A DNA stretch of 35,116 nt from Streptomyces chilikensis (GCF_001642695.1 NZ_LWCC02000055.1:1-35116); one strand, 5' to 3'; shown: positions 7,581 through 15,600, numbered from the stretch's first letter. Notes: a model not told the origin generated them from the sequence alone. A program made the numbers and translations.

Positions 7581-8632
7581 ACGGGACGGTGACCGGGGCG
7601 ACGACCGCCGCGACGGCGGACGCCGGCCCGACGGCCACCCGGCGGCGCCCGCCCTGGGCCGGCATGGCCCGGCTGGCGGCCCGCCGGATCCTCACCGGGG
7701 TGCCGCTGCTGCTGGCCGTCACCCTCGGCGTGTTCGCGCTGGCCGCCGCCTCCCCGTTCGACCCGGTCCGCGGCTACGCGGGCGACGCGGCGCTCACCGC
7801 CGACCAGGAGACCCTGGACCGGCTCGCCGCCAACCTGGGCGTGGGCGAGTCGTTCGCGGTGCGCTGGTGGGACTGGCTGACCGCGGCCCTCGGCGGCGAC
7901 CTCGGCGACTCCACGGTGCTGCGGCAGCCGGTCGCCGAGGTGATCGGCGAGCGCGCGGTCTGGTCGGCGCTGCTGTGCGCGGTGGCCTTCGCGGTCGCCG
8001 TGTCGGTGGGCACGCTGCTCGGCGTGCTCGCCGCCCGCCGCCCCGGCGGCCTGCTCGACCGGACGGTCACCGGGCTGGCGTACACCCTCTCCGCCGCCCC
8101 GGTCTTCTGGCTGGCGCTGCTCGCCGTGTGGCTCTTCGCGCTGCGCCTCGACGTACTGCCGGCGGGCGGGCTGACCGACAGCGGGGCGTCGTACGTCTCC
8201 TTCGGCGAGGTGGCCGAGCACCTGGTGCTGCCCGCCGGGGTGCTGGCCGTCTCGCAGCTGCCCTGGTTCGTGCTCTACGTCCGGCAGGGCGTCGGCGACG
8301 CCCTCGCCGAGGACCCGGTGCGCGGCGCCCGCGCCCGCGGCCTCGCCGAACGCACCGTCCTGCTGCGGCACGCCCTGCGGTCCGGACTGCTGCCGGTGCT
8401 GACCCTGATCGGCTCCCGGGTGCCCGAACTGATCACCGGGGCGCTGCTGGTGGAGACCGTCTTCAGCTGGCCCGGCATCGCCGACGCCACCGTACGGGCC
8501 GCCACCGCCGTGGACTTCCAGCTGCTGGCCGCGCTGACCGCCTTCGCCACCGTCGCCGTCCTCCTCGGCAACCTCCTCGCCGACCTGCTGTACGGCCTGT
8601 TCGATCCAAGGGTGGACCTCCGTGACATGTGA
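7577..8632 (+). CDS. nikB: Nickel/peptide ABC transporter permease, DppB/NikB type
   Basis: 351 aa from GTG at 7577, overlapping the nikA stop as GTGA, so coupled translation is likely. The first membrane helix is 'RRILTGVPLLLAVTLGVFALAAA' (about 45-67), followed by the typical periplasmic segment 'LTADQETLDRLAANLGVGES' and five further helices. The DppB-family cytoplasmic EAA loop is visible in 'LAEDPVRGARARGLAERTVLLRHALRSGLLPVLTLIG', followed by 'LLVETVFSWPGI', a hallmark of NikB/DppB/OppB. It forms the membrane channel with the next gene's product. The extended Ala/Thr-rich N-terminus is unusual but common in Streptomyces homologues. Confidence 0.87.
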   Translation: MNGTVTGATTAATADAGPTATRRRPPWAGMARLAARRILTGVPLLLAVTLGVFALAAASPFDPVRGYAGDAALTADQETLDRLAANLGVGESFAVRWWDWLTAALGGDLGDSTVLRQPVAEVIGERAVWSALLCAVAFAVAVSVGTLLGVLAARRPGGLLDRTVTGLAYTLSAAPVFWLALLAVWLFALRLDVLPAGGLTDSGASYVSFGEVAEHLVLPAGVLAVSQLPWFVLYVRQGVGDALAEDPVRGARARGLAERTVLLRHALRSGLLPVLTLIGSRVPELITGALLVETVFSWPGIADATVRAATAVDFQLLAALTAFATVAVLLGNLLADLLYGLFDPRVDLRDM

Positions 8633-9518
8633 GCACCCGGACGCGAAGGCGCCGGCACCGGTGGCCTGGCGGTCACGGGGCCCCCGGCAGCGGTCGTGGC
8701 GGACCCTGCGGGTGCGCACCTCCGCCGCCCTGACCGGCGCCGTCGTCCTCGCCGTGCTGCTGGTCCCGCCGCTGGTCCAGCTCGACCAGCAGGCCGTCGA
8801 CCTCGCCGCCAAGCTCCGGCCGCCCTCCTGGGCGCACCCGTTCGGCACCGACGACGTGGGCCGCGACCTGCTGCTGCGGTGCGTCCACGGGCTGCGGGTC
8901 TCGCTGTTCATCGGCGTGGCCGCCGCCCTCGTCGCGGCCGTCGTCGGCACCGCCGTGGGGGCGCTCGCGGGCGCGCTCGGCGGATGGGTGGACCGGGTCG
9001 CCATGCGGGTCGTCGATGCCCTGGCCTCGGTGCCGCACCTGCTGCTCGGCGTCTTCGTCGTCGCCCTCTTCCGGCCGGGCGTGTGGCCCGTGCTGCTGTC
9101 GATCGCCGCCACCCACTGGCTCTCCACGGCCCGCATCGTGCGCGCCGAGGTGCTGTCGCTGCGCGGCAGGCCGTTCGTCGACGCGGCGGTCTCCGGCGGC
9201 GCCTCCCGGTGGCGGATCGCGGTACGGCACCTGGTGCCCGCCGTGCTCCCGCAGGCCGGGCTGGCCGCCGTGCTCTCCGTGCCGCACGCCATGTGGCACG
9301 AGTCCGCCCTCTCCTTCCTCGGCCTGGGACTGCCCGCCCACATGGCCAGCCTCGGCAACCTCGTCGAGGGCGCCCGCGGCTCGCTGCTCGCCGGGCAGTG
9401 GTGGCCGACGCTCTTCCCGGGCCTGTTCCTGATCGTCCCCACCCTCGCCGTGGCCGGGCTGGCCGGCGCCTGGCGGGACCGGATCGACCCGCGCCGCCGA
9501 TCGGAGCTGATGCTGTGA
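8622..9518 (+). CDS. nikC: Nickel/peptide ABC transporter permease, DppC/NikC type
   Basis: 298 aa from GTG at 8622, overlapping the end of nikB by 11 bp. It has a cytoplasmic basic N-terminus, then helix 'SAALTGAVVLAVLLVPPLV'. 'HPFGTDDVGRDLLLRCVHGLRVSLFIG' is the diagnostic DppC/OppC motif (normally GTD-x-x-GRD-x-x-SR). The EAA loop 'VDAAVSGGASRWRIAVRHLVPAVLPQ' contacts the ATPases, and 'ESALSFLGLGLPAHMASLGNLVEGAR' is typical of the family. It pairs with NikB in the membrane. Its stop overlaps the start of the first ATPase gene (GTGA). Confidence 0.87.
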   Translation: MTCEHPDAKAPAPVAWRSRGPRQRSWRTLRVRTSAALTGAVVLAVLLVPPLVQLDQQAVDLAAKLRPPSWAHPFGTDDVGRDLLLRCVHGLRVSLFIGVAAALVAAVVGTAVGALAGALGGWVDRVAMRVVDALASVPHLLLGVFVVALFRPGVWPVLLSIAATHWLSTARIVRAEVLSLRGRPFVDAAVSGGASRWRIAVRHLVPAVLPQAGLAAVLSVPHAMWHESALSFLGLGLPAHMASLGNLVEGARGSLLAGQWWPTLFPGLFLIVPTLAVAGLAGAWRDRIDPRRRSELML

Positions 9519-10882
9519 CCGACGTCCTCCCCTCCGACGCCCTTCCCTCCGACGTCCTCCTCTCCGTCCGGGGGCTCCACGTGCGGTTCCTGCTGCCGCG
9601 CGGCCGGGTCGTCTCCGCCGTCACCGACGTCTCGTTCGACGTCCGGGCCGGGGAGTGCCTCGTCCTGGTCGGCGAGAGCGGCTGCGGCAAGTCGGTGCTG
9701 GCCTCCGCCCTGCTCGGCCTCCTGCCGGGCAACGCGCAGACCGCGGGCAGCGCGGTGCTCGGGGGCGCGGTGCTCGGCGACGCGGGTGCCCCGGGCCGCG
9801 GCTCCGCCGGCCTGGGCTCCACCGGGCGCGGCTTCCCTGGCCGCGGCTCCGCCGGCCCGGGCTTCCCCGGGCGCGGTTCCACCGGCCACGTCCCCTCCGG
9901 CCACGCCCCCTCCGGCTTCGGCTCCCCCGGGCTCGACCTGCTCGCCGCCGACGAACGCACCCTGGCCCGCCGGGTCAGGGGCCGTCTGGTCGGACTGGTG
10001 CCGCAGAGTCCCGCCGCGCACCTCACGCCGGTGCGCACGGTCCGCTCCCAGCTGGAGGAGACCGTCGCCGAGCTGCGGGGGCCGCGTGGACCGCAGGAGG
10101 CACGGGGCCCGTGGCGGGGGCGCGCGGCTCTGCGCACCGCCGCCGCGGACGCTGCCGAGCGGGCCGCCTTCCCCGCCTCCCACCTGGACCGCTACCCGCA
10201 CGAGCTCTCCGGCGGGCTCGCGCAGCGCGCCGCCGTCGCGCTCGCCCTGGCCGGCGACGCCCCGCTGCTGCTCGCCGACGAGCCCACCACCGGCCTCGAC
10301 CGCGACCTCGTCGACCTCACCGTGGACGAACTCCGCCGCCACGTCGACACCGGGCCGGCCGACGGCGCGGGGCGGCGCGGCATGCTGATGATCACCCACG
10401 ACCTCGCGGCGGCGTCACGCGTCGCCGACCGGGTCGCCGTGATGTACGCCGGCCGCATCGTCGAGATCTGCGACGCCGCCGACTTCTTCGGCGCCCGCGG
10501 CCCCCGCCACCCCTACAGCCGCGGCCTCCTCGACGCCCTCCCCGACCGCGCCTTCATCCCCGTCCCCGGCCTGCCGCCGGAGCTGAGCGACCTGCCGCCC
10601 GGGTGCGCGTTCGCCGCGCGGTGCGGGCACGCCACGCGCGCGTGCGGGACCGTGCCGACGCCGGGCGCCGTCACGGACGGGGCCGGCGTACCGGGGGCGG
10701 GGCGGACGCCTGCCCCGGTCCCGTCCCCCGCCCCGGCCGTGCCGCCGCGGGCGGGCGCGTCACCGGGAACAGGCGCGTCCGCGCGGGCGACCGCCCTCCC
10801 CGGCCTGGTGGCCTGCCACCACCCCCACCGCCCGGAACACCCCGAGCCCGAGCCCGAGTCCGTGGAGCCGACCCATGCGTGA
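9515..10882 (+). CDS. nikD: ABC transporter ATPase, DppD/NikD type, with unusual insertions
   Basis: 455 aa from GTG at 9515 (GTGA overlap with nikC). Walker A is GESGCGKS (53-60), signature LSGGLAQR (about 231), Walker B LLLADEP (D255, E256) and H-loop THD (H295). The oligo_HPY C-terminal domain is present: RHPYSRGLL and the Cys set C364, C370, C377 and C434 (normally CxFxxRCxxAxxxC...VACH). Two insertions are odd. One is a Gly/Ser/Pro repeat stretch at about 79-141 (GRGSAG, GRGFPG, GRGSTG units) between Walker A and the Q-loop (VPQSP). The other is about 50 Pro/Ala-rich residues between the third and fourth Cys. The tail 'CHHPHRPEHPEPEPE' is rich in His and Glu and could bind metal; that is speculation. 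Confidence 0.87.
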   Translation: MTDVLPSDALPSDVLLSVRGLHVRFLLPRGRVVSAVTDVSFDVRAGECLVLVGESGCGKSVLASALLGLLPGNAQTAGSAVLGGAVLGDAGAPGRGSAGLGSTGRGFPGRGSAGPGFPGRGSTGHVPSGHAPSGFGSPGLDLLAADERTLARRVRGRLVGLVPQSPAAHLTPVRTVRSQLEETVAELRGPRGPQEARGPWRGRAALRTAAADAAERAAFPASHLDRYPHELSGGLAQRAAVALALAGDAPLLLADEPTTGLDRDLVDLTVDELRRHVDTGPADGAGRRGMLMITHDLAAASRVADRVAVMYAGRIVEICDAADFFGARGPRHPYSRGLLDALPDRAFIPVPGLPPELSDLPPGCAFAARCGHATRACGTVPTPGAVTDGAGVPGAGRTPAPVPSPAPAVPPRAGASPGTGASARATALPGLVACHHPHRPEHPEPEPESVEPTHA

Positions 10883-11594
10883 CGCCCCCGCCCCCACCGC
10901 CCAGGACCGCGGGACGGCCCCGGCCCCCACCGTGCTGGAGCTCCGGGGGATCACCGCGGGATACGAGCGGCACCGCCCCGTCGTCCGCGACGCCTCCCTC
11001 ACCCTCTCCGCGGGCGAGGCCGTCGGGCTGCTCGGCCCCAGCGGCTGCGGCAAGTCCACCCTGGCGCGCGTCGCCGCCCTGCTCCACCGCCCGTCGGCCG
11101 GTCACCTCCTGCTCGACGGCACCCCGGTGACCCGCTGGCGTCACCGCGCTCCCCGCGCGCAGCGCACCGCCTTCGGCGTCGTCCTCCAGCAGCCCCGTCT
11201 GGCCGCCGACCCGCGCCTCACCCTCACCGACCTGATCGCGGAACCCCTGCGCGCCACCGGCCGCCGCGCCGAGGTCCCCGCCCGCCTCGCCGAACTCACC
11301 CCCCTGGTCGGCCTCACCCCCGACCTCCTCACCCGCCGCCCCCACGAGGTCAGCGACGGACAGCTCCAGCGCGCCTGCCTCGCCCGCGCGCTGGTCCTGC
11401 GCCCGCGCATCCTGGTCTGCGACGAGATGACCGCCATGCTCGACGCCTCCACCACGGCGGCCCTGGTCACCGCCGTCGAGGCCTACCGCGCCGAGACCGG
11501 CGCCGCCCTCCTCGCGGTCGGCCACGACGCGGTCCTGCTCGACCGCTGGTGCGACCGCGTCCTCCCCTGGAAGGCGATCGCCGGGGCGGCGTAG
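10875..11594 (+). CDS. nikE: ABC transporter ATPase, DppF/NikE type
   Basis: 239 aa from ATG at 10875, overlapping nikD by 8 bp. Walker A is GPSGCGKST (about 53-61), Q-loop 'VVLQQPRLAADP', signature 'VSDGQLQR' (a D in place of the usual second G of LSGGQ), Walker B 'ILVCDEMTAMLD', and switch His in 'AVGHD'. It is shorter than most DppF proteins because it lacks the C-terminal oligo_HPY extension, as NikE does. It forms the heterodimeric ATPase with the preceding product. It is the last gene of the operon and converges with the zinc-ribbon gene 20 bp away, with no room for a long terminator. Confidence 0.85.
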   Translation: MRDAPAPTAQDRGTAPAPTVLELRGITAGYERHRPVVRDASLTLSAGEAVGLLGPSGCGKSTLARVAALLHRPSAGHLLLDGTPVTRWRHRAPRAQRTAFGVVLQQPRLAADPRLTLTDLIAEPLRATGRRAEVPARLAELTPLVGLTPDLLTRRPHEVSDGQLQRACLARALVLRPRILVCDEMTAMLDASTTAALVTAVEAYRAETGAALLAVGHDAVLLDRWCDRVLPWKAIAGAA

Positions 11595-11614
11595 ACCCGA
11601 CCGCCCGGGCCCCT

Positions 11615-11842
11615 CTACACCTCCCGCCTGGCGAACAGCTCCAGATGCCCGCACCGGGGGCAGCGGTAGGCCTCGATCTCCCACCGGGTCCTCCCCATCC
11701 GCTTGGCGCCCCCGAAGATCCCCCGCTCCAACGGCCCGGCGATCCACCGCGCGAACCCCTGCGACGCCTCACCGGAGTCCTCCACGAACCCCGGCTCCAG
11801 GCCCACCGCGCCGCACTGCCCGCACTGCACCTCGTCATCCAT
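11615..11842 (-). CDS. Small zinc-ribbon protein
   Basis: 75 aa from ATG at 11842 (the alternative GTG 11848 adds two residues; no clear ribosome site for either). Two Cys pairs, 'VQCGQCG' near the N-terminus and 'YRCPRCGHLELF' near the C-terminus, form a probable single zinc site. Between them lies 'WIAGPLERGIFGGAKRMGRTRWEIEA', an amphipathic segment. This layout is common in conserved actinobacterial proteins of unknown function. It lies between the nik operon and the tRNA gene, on the opposite strand to both. Confidence 0.7.
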   Translation of the reverse strand: MDDEVQCGQCGAVGLEPGFVEDSGEASQGFARWIAGPLERGIFGGAKRMGRTRWEIEAYRCPRCGHLELFARREV

Positions 11843-11899
11843 GTCCACGAGCCTAGGCCCGCCCGCCACAGCACCGCATACGGATCAGCCCTCACCCGC

Positions 11900-11905
11900 T
11901 ACACT
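11900..11905 (+). promoter_or_regulatory. -10 box of the tRNA-Arg gene
   Basis: TACACT at 11900-11905 predicts a start near 11912, leaving a leader of about 30 nt for RNase P processing. No good -35 match is visible. Confidence 0.5.
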
Positions 11906-11941
11906 GACCGCGGTGGCCCGGCCGTTCCGGCCAGGCCTCCC

Positions 11942-12017
11942 GCCTTCGTAGCTCAGGGGATAGAGCACCGCTCTCCTAAAGCGGGTGTCGCAGGTTCGAA
12001 TCCTGCCGGGGGCACCA
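11942..12017 (+). tRNA. tRNA-Arg (anticodon CCU)
   Basis: A complete 76-nt cloverleaf with encoded CCA. The acceptor is GCCTTCG/CGGGGGC (11942-11948 with 12007-12013, two G-U pairs). The D stem is GCTC/GAGC and the anticodon stem CCGCT/AGCGG, with loop CTCCTAA (11973-11979) and anticodon CCT at 11975-11977, reading AGG. The T stem is GCAGG/CCTGC with loop TTCGAAT; discriminator A12014, CCA 12015-12017. The 3' part, from the first base of the anticodon loop onward, is the integration target of the adjoining element. It is supplied identically by the element, so the gene stays functional. Confidence 0.95.
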
Positions 12018-12058
12018 GCGCAAAGGCCCCGGACCGATCATGGTCCGGGGCCTTTGAC
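11973..12058 (+). repeat. attL: Left attachment site (attL), 86-bp direct repeat
   Basis: Identical base for base to 23663-23748. It runs from the anticodon loop through the tRNA terminator, and both flanks diverge immediately (CT vs AA on the left, AT vs CG on the right). A tyrosine-integrase gene starts 28 bp to the right, as expected for an element end. Confidence 0.92.
12022..12055. terminator. Terminator of tRNA-Arg
   Basis: A perfect 14-bp stem (12022-12035 with 12042-12055) with loop GATCAT, five bases after the CCA end, ending in CCTTT. It forms part of the 86-bp attachment repeat. Confidence 0.85.
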
Positions 12059-12074
12059 ATCCACGTCTGACATC
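12055..12074 (+). repeat. Paired TGACATC repeats at the left element end
   Basis: TGACATC at 12055-12061 and 12068-12074, with a 13-bp period, lies between the core and the int stop. The same pair with the same period occurs near the right end (23556-23575). Candidate integrase or excisionase arm-type sites. Confidence 0.5.
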
Positions 12075-12085
12075 AACGGTGTCGG

Positions 12086-13237
12086 TCACTGACGACCGCG
12101 ACGCCTCCTGAGCAGCCGGTCCATGTGGCTCATGGCCTCCCGCTGCGTGTCCTGCACGACGTGCGTGTAGACGTCCATGGTGATGCTGATCTGTGAGTGC
12201 CCCAGGATCTCCATCACCACCCGGGGCGCGACCCCGGCCGCCGTGAGGAGCGTCGCCGTGCCGTGCCGTGCATCGTGCAGCCGGATCACCCGGAGGCCGG
12301 CGGACCGGGCGACGCGGGTGAAGGACCGGTAGACGTTCCGCGGCTCGACCGGGCGCCCGGTCCGGGTGGTGAAGACGTGGTCCGACTCCTGCCAGGTCTC
12401 CCCCGCTTCCGTCCGCGCCGCCACCTGCCTCATGCGGTGCCAGCGCAGCGGCGCGATGCAGAGCGCGGGCAGCGGGACGGCCCGACGACGGCGGCTTTTG
12501 GGGTCGTCGTCGTACAGCACGCCCCGGCGCCGCTGCGTCTGCTGGCGGACGTAGAGCACGCGGCCGTCGAGGTCGAGGTCCGACCAGCGCAGACCCACGA
12601 TCTCTCCCCGGCGGAGCCCCATGGCGATGGCGAGCACGAAGGCCGCGTACAGCGGGTCCTTGCGCGAGGCGGCCAGGAAGTCGAGCGTTTCGTCCAGGCT
12701 CCAGGGCTTCAGTTCACGGTTGTCGGTGCGGGGAGGTTCGACGAGCTTGGCGACGTTCCGCGCGATCAGCTCCTCGCGGCATGCCGTGGACAGCGCCGAA
12801 CGCAGCACGCGGTGTGCTTCCTTTGCCGTCGCCGCGGTGGTCTTCTCCTCGAGGCGGACGAGAAAGCGGCGCACGTCGGCGACGCCGAGGGATTCGAGCC
12901 GCTTCGCACCGAGCATCGGCACCAGGTAGAGCCGGACGTGCGCCTCGTACTTGTCGTACGTGCTGAGCTTCCGCCGGGGCCTGATGACGTTGTCCAGCCA
13001 GTACGGCAGCCACTCGGCGAGCTTGGCCGACCGGGTGGGCACGGGCACGCCCTGGTCCACCTTGTCGAGCAGCTCCCGGCGCTTGCCGTCACACTCGGCC
13101 CAGGTCTTGCCGTAGGCGAACTTGCGGGCGCGGGTGCCGTCGGGCTGGAGGACGTACACGGCGGCCTGATAGCGGCCGTCCTTGCGCTTGGTGATGGTTC
13201 CCGCGCCGTTGGGGTTGCGCTTGCGCTGCTGGGCCAT
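12086..13237 (-). CDS. int: Site-specific tyrosine recombinase (integrase)
   Basis: 383 aa; ATG at 13237, joined to the xis stop as TGATG. The N-terminal AP2-like arm-binding segment is 'GAGTITKRKDGRYQAAVYVLQPDGTRARKFAYGKTWAEC' (about 11-50). The SAM-like core-binding domain is at about 70-165 (LAEWLPYWLDNVIRPRRKLSTYDKYE). The catalytic domain is at about 175-370 with R209 in GLRRGEIVGLRW, H321-x-x-R324 in LHDARHGTAT, H347 in LGHSQI and the nucleophile Y357 in MDVYTHV. All catalytic residues are present. It recombines the tRNA-Arg attB with attP, and its gene lies directly beside attL. It ends the long minus-strand operon. Confidence 0.93.
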   Translation of the reverse strand: MAQQRKRNPNGAGTITKRKDGRYQAAVYVLQPDGTRARKFAYGKTWAECDGKRRELLDKVDQGVPVPTRSAKLAEWLPYWLDNVIRPRRKLSTYDKYEAHVRLYLVPMLGAKRLESLGVADVRRFLVRLEEKTTAATAKEAHRVLRSALSTACREELIARNVAKLVEPPRTDNRELKPWSLDETLDFLAASRKDPLYAAFVLAIAMGLRRGEIVGLRWSDLDLDGRVLYVRQQTQRRRGVLYDDDPKSRRRRAVPLPALCIAPLRWHRMRQVAARTEAGETWQESDHVFTTRTGRPVEPRNVYRSFTRVARSAGLRVIRLHDARHGTATLLTAAGVAPRVVMEILGHSQISITMDVYTHVVQDTQREAMSHMDRLLRRRRGRQ

Positions 13238-13425
13238 CAGGCGGCCTCCTCGATCTCGCGGGCGATGAAGTCCCGGAGGGCGTCCGCCGGCACACGGCGG
13301 GAACGGCCGATGGTGATGGACGTGAGGCGGCGCGAGCGGATCAGGTCGTAGACCGTGGAGCGTCCGAGCTTGAGCCGGGCCATGACCTCCGGCACGGTCA
13401 GCAGTTCGGCGGTCGCGGTGGTCAT
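13237..13425 (-). CDS. xis: Excisionase-type helix-turn-helix protein (Xis)
   Basis: 62 aa; ATG at 13425 with AAGGAG 8 nt upstream, overlapping the rep stop as ATGA. The body 'LLTVPEVMARLKLGRSTVYDLIRSRRLTSITIGRSRRVPADALRDFI' is the MerR/AlpA-type winged HTH of small excisionases. It should bend attL/attR DNA and drive Int toward excision. Location between rep and int with overlaps on both sides gives coupled translation of rep, xis and int, the arrangement known from pSAM2. Confidence 0.9.
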   Translation of the reverse strand: MTTATAELLTVPEVMARLKLGRSTVYDLIRSRRLTSITIGRSRRVPADALRDFIAREIEEAA

Positions 13426-14801
13426 GCTGCGGCTCCTTCCAGGGCGAGTTGGTCGCGCAGGGCTTCGCGGGCGGTTCGGCGGTTGAGTTGGATGCCGCGG
13501 GCGATGGTGGCCGCGAGGGCGGATTCGCCCGGGGTGTGGCCGTGCCCGGCGTAGTTCCAGGAGGCGAGGACGAGCACGGTGTCCGGGTCGCCGAATGCGT
13601 CGTGCTCCTGGGCGGCCCGGTAGTCGGCGCGGATCTGGCGGAGCGCGCCGAGGGTGGTGGAGTAGCGGCGGGACTTGGTCGAGAAGTGGCCGCGGAAGCC
13701 GAGCATGTGCGCCCACGCGGTGAGCTTGCGGTCCGGGTAGAGCGGGGCCAGGTCGAGGCAGGCTTCGATGAGGCGGCGCGGGTGCTCGGGCACGTCCAGG
13801 ACGTCGAGGACTTCCCGGTTGCCGATGCGGCGGTCGAGGCTGCCGGTCGACTCGGCGGCCTTGGTGGCGTACTTGGCGACGTACGAGGCGACGGCCTGTT
13901 CCGTGATGTCGGATCCGTCGCCGAAGGCGTGGATGGGGCGGATGTCGAGCTGGCGGCCCCACTGGAAGCGCCGGCGGGGCTGGTCCCCGGCGGCCGGGAC
14001 GGTGATCGAGGTGTAGGCGTGGGCGGCGGCGGCCCGGATGGAGTCGTCGAGCAGCTGCACGCTGGCCCACGACGGCGGGGCACTGTCCGGGCCGCCCGGT
14101 CCGTCGAGGCGGATCACGGCGTGGAAGTGGATCGCACCGCGCTTCTGGAATTCGGCGACCTTGCCGTACGAGACCCGCAGGACGTCTTTCAGGGCACGTT
14201 GGGTGAGGCCGGCGCGGGCGGCGAGTTCACGGCGCAGGCGGGTGGTGAAGCGCTGCCAGAGCTGGCCCGCGTGGTTGTTGAACAGGACCGTGCCCGCGTA
14301 GTCGTACGTGCCCGGGTCAAGGGCGGTGCCCAGGACGGGATCGTCCTCCTGGTGGTGGTCGCCGCAGCGGCAGACGCCGCGGTCCGGCCGGTTGTGGACC
14401 GGGCCGAATGAGGGAGCGGTGAAGGTGGCGAAGACCCGGGGGTGGTCGCGGACGGTGGCGGGGATGTCCTTGGTCTCGTCTCCGGCGAGGCCGGCGCGGA
14501 TGAGGTGGTAGGTGTCGCCCGCGTAGGTGTGGGCGCAGGCGGGGCAGCGGGAGGCGCGGCGGTTTCCGCAGGCGACGCGGAGGCGCCCGCCCGGTTCGGT
14601 GTCGGTGGAGTAGCGGCGCAGGGTCTCGCCGCTGGTGCGGTCCTTGGCGAGGGTCCAGCCGGTGAGGTGGATGGGGTCGGCGCAGCCGCCGGTGCGGTGC
14701 ACCTGGTCCTTCCAGCGGTCGAAGCTGGGGGACCCGGCCACCCGGAGGACGTCGTCCAGGGTGGCCGGGTCCAGGCCCGCCGCGGTGGCGGTGTCACTCA
14801 C
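13422..14801 (-). CDS. repSA: RepSA-like rolling-circle replication initiator
   Basis: 459 aa from GTG at 14801, overlapping the upstream small gene as GTGA. 'VACGNRRASRCPACAHTYAGDTYHLI' (about 77-101) and 'CRCGDHH' (about 144-150) are Cys/His clusters typical of Streptomyces plasmid Reps. 'GAIHFHAVIRLDG' (HFH at 225-227) is the metal-binding motif of rolling-circle initiators. 'ASYVAKYATKAAE' (Y307, K310) is the tyrosine motif that would nick the double-strand origin. The length equals RepSA of pSAM2 as I remember it. It replicates the excised circle before transfer. The origin itself was not located. Confidence 0.9.
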   Translation of the reverse strand: MSDTATAAGLDPATLDDVLRVAGSPSFDRWKDQVHRTGGCADPIHLTGWTLAKDRTSGETLRRYSTDTEPGGRLRVACGNRRASRCPACAHTYAGDTYHLIRAGLAGDETKDIPATVRDHPRVFATFTAPSFGPVHNRPDRGVCRCGDHHQEDDPVLGTALDPGTYDYAGTVLFNNHAGQLWQRFTTRLRRELAARAGLTQRALKDVLRVSYGKVAEFQKRGAIHFHAVIRLDGPGGPDSAPPSWASVQLLDDSIRAAAAHAYTSITVPAAGDQPRRRFQWGRQLDIRPIHAFGDGSDITEQAVASYVAKYATKAAESTGSLDRRIGNREVLDVLDVPEHPRRLIEACLDLAPLYPDRKLTAWAHMLGFRGHFSTKSRRYSTTLGALRQIRADYRAAQEHDAFGDPDTVLVLASWNYAGHGHTPGESALAATIARGIQLNRRTAREALRDQLALEGAAA

Positions 14802-14992
14802 GCGGCCACCTGGGCGTGCCGGGTGAAGGAGCGGTGGGCGGCCCGGGTGCCGGTGCCGTGGCAGACGGGGCAGTGGACGGTGATGGTGCGCAGGCGTCCG
14901 GCGTGGTCGCGCCCGCCGAGGGTGACGCGAACCGCGGGGAAGCCGTCGCAGTGGGAGCACACCCGTGCGGGGCCGGTGGTGGGCTGGGACAT
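14798..14992 (-). CDS. Small Cys-rich element protein (64 aa)
   Basis: ATG at 14992 with GGAAGGAA upstream; the frame is open to 15034 but without a better start. It has two CxxC pairs, 'RVCSHCDGFPAV' and 'VHCPVCHGTG', suggesting one zinc-ribbon site, and a basic C-terminus. Similar small proteins sit immediately before rep in many AICEs; none has a proven role. Its stop overlaps the rep start, so co-expression is likely. Confidence 0.75.
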   Translation of the reverse strand: MSQPTTGPARVCSHCDGFPAVRVTLGGRDHAGRLRTITVHCPVCHGTGTRAAHRSFTRHAQVAA

Positions 14993-15034
14993 GATGGGTG
15001 TTCCTTCCGGATCGTTTGGTTCGGGCAGGGGCAC

Positions 15035-15082
15035 GGCTTCCGGGGCGGGCGAGACTTGGCGGTTGAGACCGCCCCGGAGGCC
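15035..15082 (-). terminator. Stem-loop between spread genes and rep
   Basis: 15035-15048 pairs with 15069-15082 in a 14-bp stem with one G-U pair and a 20-nt loop, in the only long gap of the operon. It could be an attenuator that separates transfer from replication genes. Confidence 0.45.
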
Positions 15083-15084
15083 GG

Positions 15085-15411
15085 TCAGCGGCGCTTGGAC
15101 TGCTGGCCGCTGAGCGAGCGGATGACGAGGGCGCAGACGGCGACCGAGGCCGCGGTGACGGCGGTCGCCAGGAGCATGGAGACCAGTACGGCGCCGACGA
15201 CCAGGACCACGGCCGCACCGGCTCCGACGAGCGCCACGGCGGTGCCGGGGGTGAGCTGCACCACCGGCCGGGCCGGGGACGCCGGCACCGGGGCGGGAGC
15301 GGCCGGAGACGTCGGTGCCGGGGCGGGTTCGACGGCGGTGGGCTGGACGACGACGGGCGGGGTGGCCAGGCCGGTCGGCCTCGGCATGCTGGGGATCCTG
15401 GGGCGGAGCAT
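15085..15411 (-). CDS. spdD: SpdD-like spread protein
   Basis: 108 aa; ATG at 15411 with GGGAG upstream. The N-terminus is Pro-rich with 'RPRIPSMPRPTGLATPPVVVQP' followed by Ala/Pro repeats. Then come one long hydrophobic region 'GTAVALVGAGAAVVLVVGAVLVSMLLATAVTAASVAVCALVI' (about 58-99) that forms two membrane helices, and a basic tail. It matches the SpdD-type proteins of Streptomyces plasmids, which assist intramycelial spread of the element after entry. Proteins of this group are thought to act at the membrane or septal wall with the Tra translocase. Confidence 0.75.
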   Translation of the reverse strand: MLRPRIPSMPRPTGLATPPVVVQPTAVEPAPAPTSPAAPAPVPASPARPVVQLTPGTAVALVGAGAAVVLVVGAVLVSMLLATAVTAASVAVCALVIRSLSGQQSKRR

Positions 15412-15428
15412 GGTGGTTCTCCCTTCGG

Positions 15429-15587
15429 TCACTTGGTGATCGCGGTGTCGATGGCGGGGGCGAGGAGACTGTCCGCGAGGAGGTAGCCGCCGAGGAGGAG
15501 CACGGCGACGAGCCACCAGGGCGGGCGGATGAGCTTGACGCCGAGCGCGCCGACGACGATCAGGGCGAGCCAGAGCGGGACGTCCAT
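15429..15587 (-). CDS. Small membrane protein of the transfer region (52 aa)
   Basis: 52 aa; ATG at 15587 behind ACGGAGAACCGCC; stop 17 nt before the spdD start. The translation is almost entirely two membrane helices, 'VPLWLALIVVGALGVKLI' and 'WWLVAVLLLGGYLLADSLLA', joined by 'RPP', with the tail 'PAIDTAITK'. It fits the small Spd-type membrane proteins found at this place in AICEs. There is no enzymatic motif. Confidence 0.75.
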   Translation of the reverse strand: MDVPLWLALIVVGALGVKLIRPPWWLVAVLLLGGYLLADSLLAPAIDTAITK

Positions 15588-15600
15588 GGCGGTTCTCCGT

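Noticed and set aside
7424-10399. Long minus-strand open frame (991 codons) opposite the nik operon
   Set aside because: Created by high GC and codon bias of the genes on the plus strand; low-complexity Gly/Arg/Gln composition and no family features.
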